DNA of 35,500 nucleotides, taken from Bacteroidota bacterium (GTDB lineage: Bacteria > Bacteroidota > Bacteroidia > Flavobacteriales > Schleiferiaceae). Position 1 is the stretch's first letter, and each line of letters opens with the position of its first letter. Of this stretch, positions 31,973 through 35,500 are shown piece by piece. The translations under genes and the position numbers were made by a program. The stretch lies in assembly GCA_003045825.1 (NCBI GenBank), contig PZPA01000011.1:1-35500 (forward strand), in the 5' to 3' direction. Below the pieces are notes generated by a model. The model worked only from the letters and a program-made list of their open reading frames with translations, made no database searches and had not been told where the DNA came from.

Positions 31973-33163
31973 ATGTACGGAGGATTAAAGGACCATTTGA
32001 CCACACAACTCGAGGAAATAACGGACGCTGGATTATTTAAACGCGAACGAATTATTACGACGCCACAGGACGCTGTGATTAAGACCACGGAAGGCGAAGA
32101 AGTGCTCAATTTCTGCGCAAACAACTACCTAGGATTGAGCTCGCACCCGCGCGTGTTGGCGGCGGCCCAGAAGACATTAGAAACACACGGTTTCGGCATG
32201 TCATCGGTACGCTTTATTTGCGGTACCCAGGATATTCATAAGGAGTTAGAGGCCAAGCTTGCGGAGTTTTTACACTGCGAAGACACCATTCTCTACGCAG
32301 CGGCTTTTGATGCCAATGGCGGCGTATTTGAACCGCTTCTAACCGCGGAAGATGCCATCATTTCGGACAGTTTAAATCACGCGTCTATTATCGATGGGGT
32401 CCGCCTTTGTAAAGCACAGCGGTACCGCTACGCAAATAACGATATGGCAGATTTAGAAGTGCAATTGAAAGCTGCTGAAGGTGCCCGATTCAAAATTATT
32501 GTGACCGACGGTGTGTTTTCTATGGACGGTTATGTGGCACAATTGGACAAAATTTGTGATTTGGCAGACCAATACGATGCGCTCGTGATGGTCGATGAAT
32601 GCCACGCCACTGGATTTATAGGCAAGACCGGAAGAGGGACGGTAGAACTGAAAAACGTGCTGGGCCGCGTGGATATTATCACCGGAACTTTGGGCAAAGC
32701 TTTGGGCGGCGCCATGGGGGGGTTTACCTCTGGCCGCAAAGAGATCATTGAGATGCTGCGTCAAAAATCGCGTCCCTATTTATTCTCGAATTCGCTAGCA
32801 CCCGCGATTGTTGGTGCATCCATCGAAGTGTTGAATCTTTTAGGTGAAACTACCGCACTCCGGGACCAATTAGAATGGAACGTCAACTACTTTAAAGACG
32901 GCATGAAAGCGGCTGGATTTGACTATAAGGACGGTGAAAGTGCCATTGTACCTATTATGCTCTACGATGCTGCACTCAGCCAAAATTTTGCGGACCGATT
33001 GCTCGCGGAAGGCATCTACGTGATCGGGTTCTTTTACCCTGTCGTACCGCAAGGCCAGGCAAGAATTAGAGTTCAGTTGAGTGCTGCGCATACCCAAGCA
33101 CATCTCGACAAAGCCATCGCAGCTTTTACAAAAGTGGGTAATGAACTCGGGGTACTGAGCTAA
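31973..33163 (+). CDS. kbl: Glycine C-acetyltransferase (2-amino-3-ketobutyrate CoA ligase)
   Basis: PLP enzyme that cleaves 2-amino-3-oxobutyrate with CoA to glycine and acetyl-CoA, the second step of threonine breakdown via threonine dehydrogenase. 396 residues, as usual. Motifs of the alpha-oxoamine synthase family: [83 protein letters not shown] and [10 protein letters not shown] with Lys242 as the PLP Schiff-base lysine. The H-K-E-L-E and Y-L-F-S-N-S segments favour Kbl over BioF, HemA or serine palmitoyltransferase. The threonine dehydrogenase gene is not in the window. Confidence 0.95.
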   Translation: MYGGLKDHLTTQLEEITDAGLFKRERIITTPQDAVIKTTEGEEVLNFCANNYLGLSSHPRVLAAAQKTLETHGFGMSSVRFICGTQDIHKELEAKLAEFLHCEDTILYAAAFDANGGVFEPLLTAEDAIISDSLNHASIIDGVRLCKAQRYRYANNDMADLEVQLKAAEGARFKIIVTDGVFSMDGYVAQLDKICDLADQYDALVMVDECHATGFIGKTGRGTVELKNVLGRVDIITGTLGKALGGAMGGFTSGRKEIIEMLRQKSRPYLFSNSLAPAIVGASIEVLNLLGETTALRDQLEWNVNYFKDGMKAAGFDYKDGESAIVPIMLYDAALSQNFADRLLAEGIYVIGFFYPVVPQGQARIRVQLSAAHTQAHLDKAIAAFTKVGNELGVLS

Positions 33164-33233
33164 TTGATCCACATTTAACAACACTTTATCGAGGTTATAC
33201 GTAGCTAAAAGCGCTTATCTGCAGCCGTAGCGT

Positions 33234-33241
33234 TACTTTTG
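33234..33241 (+). promoter_or_regulatory. Candidate -7 promoter element upstream of rseP
   Basis: TACTTTTG is an exact match to the Bacteroidota -7 consensus TAnnTTTG, 22 bases before the rseP ATG. No clear TTG or TTTG lies at the proper distance upstream, so the call is tentative. Confidence 0.35.
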
Positions 33242-33263
33242 TTCCTCATTAGAACTACAGCAC

Positions 33264-34592
33264 ATGCTTATTCAGATTTTACAGTTCGTCTTAGGACTCT
33301 CTATATTGATCGTACTTCACGAGTTTGGCCATTATCTCCCGGCCCGTTACTTCGGTGTACGCGTCACGAAATTCTACCTCTTTTTCGACTACAAGTTTTC
33401 ATTGTTGAAGAAGAAGATTGGGGAAACGGAATGGGGAATTGGTTGGATTCCATTGGGCGGCTATGTAAAAATTGAAGGCATGGTGGACGAAAGCATGGAT
33501 ACCGAAAACCTCAGCGAAGAGCCAGAGGAATGGGAGTTTAGAGCAAAACCAGCCTGGCAACGTGTGATCATCCTTACCGGCGGCGTCATCATGAATTTTA
33601 TTACCGCTTATTTCATTTATGTCTTCTTATTGATGTCCTACGGGAAAGACTATTTACCAAACGAGAGTTTGGTCAACGGCATCTGGACAAACGAAATGGG
33701 ACTCTCCATGGGATTGGAGCACGGGGATAAAATTGTGAGTATCGGAGATATGGTCCCCGAAAGCTACCGTGAAATTCCAATGGAGATTCTATTAAGCCAA
33801 GAAGAAGATATCGTCGTGGAGCGCGCGGGTAATCTAGTTACCGTACCCATCACCATGGAAGCTATCGAAGATATGATCAGCAACAAAAAATTTGTTGGAT
33901 TGATCAAACCCCGTATGCCCTATGTCATAGGCGCATTTGGCGAGGTTAGTGCCGGTGCCGATGCAGGACTTGCCGTGGGCGATAGCATCGTCGGTCTTAA
34001 CGGTCAGGAGCTGCTGTTTTTTGACCAGTACAAAGAAGCCTTACCGGAATTCGTAGGGCAAGAGATTGTACTTTCTGTGTACCGCGAAGGCCAATTAGAC
34101 AGTGTTAAAATGACCGTCCCTGAATCTGGTCAGATTGGTGTTTACAATACTGGCGAGGTCTTTAAATACTACGAAATCAAGAACAAAGCCTACACCTTTG
34201 CTGAAGCCTTGGGCGGCGCTGGTGGCGAGGTCCAGAATAAATTAATGAGCTATATCCGTCAATTCAAGCTCATCTTCAACCCTAAAACAGAGGCGTACAA
34301 AGAGGTTGGCGGTTTCTTGACTATTTTAAAGCAATACGACCAAGCCTGGAATTGGCGTCATTTCTGGGAATTCACTGCATTTTTAAGCATCATGCTCGGA
34401 TTCTTAAACATCCTCCCTATTCCCGCATTAGACGGTGGTCATGTGATTTTCACAGTAATCGAATGGGTATCGGGTAGAAAACCATCCATCAAAGTGCTGG
34501 AATATGCACAAATGGTTGGATTCTTCTTACTTCTCGCACTACTCATTTTCGCAAATGGGAACGACATAATGAAGGCCGTTGTAGGCGGGTAA
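33264..34592 (+). CDS. rseP: RIP metalloprotease RseP (site-2 protease, M50)
   Basis: Intramembrane zinc protease that cleaves anti-sigma factors and signal-peptide remnants within the inner membrane. 442 residues. TM1 carries His19-Glu20-x-x-His23 (LHEFGH), followed by the conserved PLGGYVKIEGM region. After TM2 (about 105-125) come two PDZ domains (about 130-300; GLEHGDKIVSIGD and GLAVGDSIVGLNG). The C-terminal membrane part holds NILPIPALDGGH with the third zinc ligand Asp, then the final TM. All catalytic residues are present. It starts with its own promoter-like element and overlaps nothing; paaD-like follows four bases after its stop. Confidence 0.96.
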   Translation: MLIQILQFVLGLSILIVLHEFGHYLPARYFGVRVTKFYLFFDYKFSLLKKKIGETEWGIGWIPLGGYVKIEGMVDESMDTENLSEEPEEWEFRAKPAWQRVIILTGGVIMNFITAYFIYVFLLMSYGKDYLPNESLVNGIWTNEMGLSMGLEHGDKIVSIGDMVPESYREIPMEILLSQEEDIVVERAGNLVTVPITMEAIEDMISNKKFVGLIKPRMPYVIGAFGEVSAGADAGLAVGDSIVGLNGQELLFFDQYKEALPEFVGQEIVLSVYREGQLDSVKMTVPESGQIGVYNTGEVFKYYEIKNKAYTFAEALGGAGGEVQNKLMSYIRQFKLIFNPKTEAYKEVGGFLTILKQYDQAWNWRHFWEFTAFLSIMLGFLNILPIPALDGGHVIFTVIEWVSGRKPSIKVLEYAQMVGFFLLLALLIFANGNDIMKAVVGG

Positions 34593-34596
34593 TCCT

Positions 34597-35157
34597 ATGG
34601 ATTTAAGCAGTACCATATACACGCATCTCGGTCAGGTCAACGATCCTGAGATTCCGGTACTGAGCCTTCACGATATGGGGATTTTACGTGGGGTAAACGT
34701 GCTCCCTGAGACGGACGAACGTCATGCGCAGGCGCTTGAAAGCTTTCGTACGAGCCATCCCGATGCCCCAAATGAACATGCCGATCATGTCTATGAGATT
34801 GTCATCAGCCCAACCTACGTAGGCTGCCCAGCAATGGACCGCATGTCCCAAGATATTGAAGAAGCAATGTTTGTGCGCCAATTGCCCTTTGCCATCACCC
34901 AACAACTCCAACCTTCCTGGACCACCGAATGGATTTCGGAAGAAGGAAGAAAAAAAATGGAAGCTTACGGCATTGCACCCCCTGTATCTGGGTCAGCTGA
35001 TAAAAGAGCCCTCTTTGCGGAGGCACCGAAAGTACGCTGTCCCAAATGCAAAGACCAAGATACCCGAATGCTCAGTTTACACGGCAGTACGGCTTGCAAA
35101 AGCCAGTACGTCTGTAACAGTTGTTTGGAGCCGTTCGAATACTTTAAGTGTTTGTAG
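34597..35157 (+). CDS. paaD: PaaD-like phenylacetyl-CoA epoxidase subunit D (MIP18 fold plus zinc ribbon)
   Basis: 186 residues. The N-terminal MIP18/DUF59 domain has VNDPEIPVLSLHDMGILRGV and SPTYVGCPAMD with Cys77, the cluster-handling motif. The C-terminal zinc ribbon has Cys148-x-x-Cys151, Cys167 (STACKSQYVC), Cys173-x-x-Cys176 and EPFEYFKCL, the hallmark of PaaD/PaaJ rather than SufT or other MIP18 proteins. PaaD helps mature the di-iron or iron-sulfur parts of the PaaABCE oxygenase. Two oddities: about 25 extra residues (about 37-62, charged) between the first strands compared with typical PaaD, and no paaA, B, C or E next to it; rseP lies four bases upstream and a 2-oxoacid dehydrogenase gene downstream. 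Confidence 0.85.
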   Translation: MDLSSTIYTHLGQVNDPEIPVLSLHDMGILRGVNVLPETDERHAQALESFRTSHPDAPNEHADHVYEIVISPTYVGCPAMDRMSQDIEEAMFVRQLPFAITQQLQPSWTTEWISEEGRKKMEAYGIAPPVSGSADKRALFAEAPKVRCPKCKDQDTRMLSLHGSTACKSQYVCNSCLEPFEYFKCL

Positions 35158-35188
35158 AAACGACCGAGGACAAATGCGCTCCATGTCC

Positions 35189-35196
35189 TAACTTTG
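35189..35196 (+). promoter_or_regulatory. Candidate -7 promoter element upstream of the E1 dehydrogenase gene
   Basis: TAACTTTG is an exact TAnnTTTG match 20 bases before the ATG at 35217. The nearest TTTG upstream (35151-35154) is too far for a standard -33 box, so this is a tentative single-element call. Confidence 0.3.
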
Positions 35197-35216
35197 AGGA
35201 GCCCAAACACAGACTC

Positions 35217-35500
35217 ATGTCAAAAAAGACCACTATTCCGTTCGAAAAAGCGTTTAAGCTCATGGCCACGGCCAAGAGCATGACCGAGCTGTATGAGCGG
35301 GAAAAGGATACGACATCAAAATATGTTCACGCGACGAGCCGTGGCCACGAATCGGCCCAGCTTGCGCTTGCCCTTCATCTAGAAGCAAGAGATTACGTTG
35401 CCCCGTATTACAGAGACGACAGTTTGCTGTTGGGAATCGGCATGACACCTAAAGATTTAATGCTGCAATTGCTCGCTAAAGTGGACGATCCTTTCTCAGG
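35217..35500 (+). CDS. 2-oxoacid (branched-chain) dehydrogenase E1 component, partial (3' end off window)
   Basis: The first 94 codons of a thiamine diphosphate-dependent E1 dehydrogenase. The ATG at 35217 opens MSKKTTIPFEKAFKLMATAK, then the conserved SKYVHATSRGHESAQLALAL, DYVAPYYRDDSLLLGIGMTP and LAKVDDPFSG, typical of the alpha part of branched-chain 2-oxoacid (2-oxoisovalerate) dehydrogenase. In many Bacteroidota this N-terminus belongs to a fused alpha-beta E1 of about 650-700 residues, but the fusion cannot be seen because the gene leaves the window. It acts in valine, leucine and isoleucine breakdown or branched acyl-CoA supply. Confidence 0.88.
   Translation, partial: MSKKTTIPFEKAFKLMATAKSMTELYEREKDTTSKYVHATSRGHESAQLALALHLEARDYVAPYYRDDSLLLGIGMTPKDLMLQLLAKVDDPFS

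Overview
The window reads as a chromosomal segment of a marine, aerobic, heterotrophic Bacteroidota, most likely Flavobacteriia (Cryomorphaceae/Schleiferiaceae-like; genus not determinable by eye). Evidence: a SusC/SusD pair with lipoprotein partners, type IX secretion C-terminal sorting domains, few Shine-Dalgarno sequences, candidate TTTG/TAnnTTTG-type promoter elements, and a flavobacterial-type green-tuned proteorhodopsin. Coding density is very high. No gene-free stretch exceeds 300 bases; the longest are 13756-13963 (rhodopsin/retinal divergent promoter) and 30412-30573 (upstream of susC). No tRNA, rRNA, insertion sequence, CRISPR array or phage gene was seen.

Left part (1-10430). The end of a succinyl-CoA:3-ketoacid CoA-transferase operon (scoA partial, scoB) closes at a strong bidirectional terminator. 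Facing it is a three-gene RND efflux operon (adaptor, permease, TolC-like channel), headed by a TetR-family regulator with a near-ideal operator over its own start codon and a second related operator between it and the efflux genes. A full-length, proofreading-competent DNA polymerase I precedes it.

Middle (10500-16690). A membrane-anchored metallophosphoesterase converges on the most interesting gene of the window: one 659-codon reading frame fusing a lycopene beta-cyclase (CrtY type) to a Brp/Blh beta-carotene 15,15'-dioxygenase. It diverges from a proton-pumping proteorhodopsin (D85/T89/E96, Met93 as spectral-tuning residue, retinal Lys228). One gene would turn lycopene into retinal, and its neighbour uses that retinal. 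The shared 208-bp promoter region holds two clean palindromes, one with the same half-sites as the TetR operator. An M61-type metallopeptidase follows.

Right-centre (16688-30411). A compact beta-glucan (probably laminarin) utilization locus on the minus strand: susC, susD, a PKD-type surface glycan-binding lipoprotein, a GH16 laminarinase-type lipoprotein with a Calx-beta domain, and a T9SS-exported protein with carbohydrate-binding-like folds. A terminator follows, then a membrane-spanning one-component regulator (beta-propeller sensor, Y_Y_Y domain, TM, LuxR-type HTH) and a modular GH5 with two CBM6-like modules and a T9SS signal. Upstream of susC, an 11-bp direct repeat lies just above a plausible TTTG/CATCTTTG promoter and is a good candidate operator for that regulator.

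Right end (30574-35500). Housekeeping and catabolic genes: an Hsp15-like S4 RNA-binding protein, a secreted sugar isomerase/epimerase-like lipoprotein, glycine C-acetyltransferase (kbl), RseP site-2 protease, a PaaD-like phenylacetyl-CoA epoxidase maturation protein without visible paaABCE partners, and the start of a branched-chain 2-oxoacid dehydrogenase E1 gene that leaves the window.
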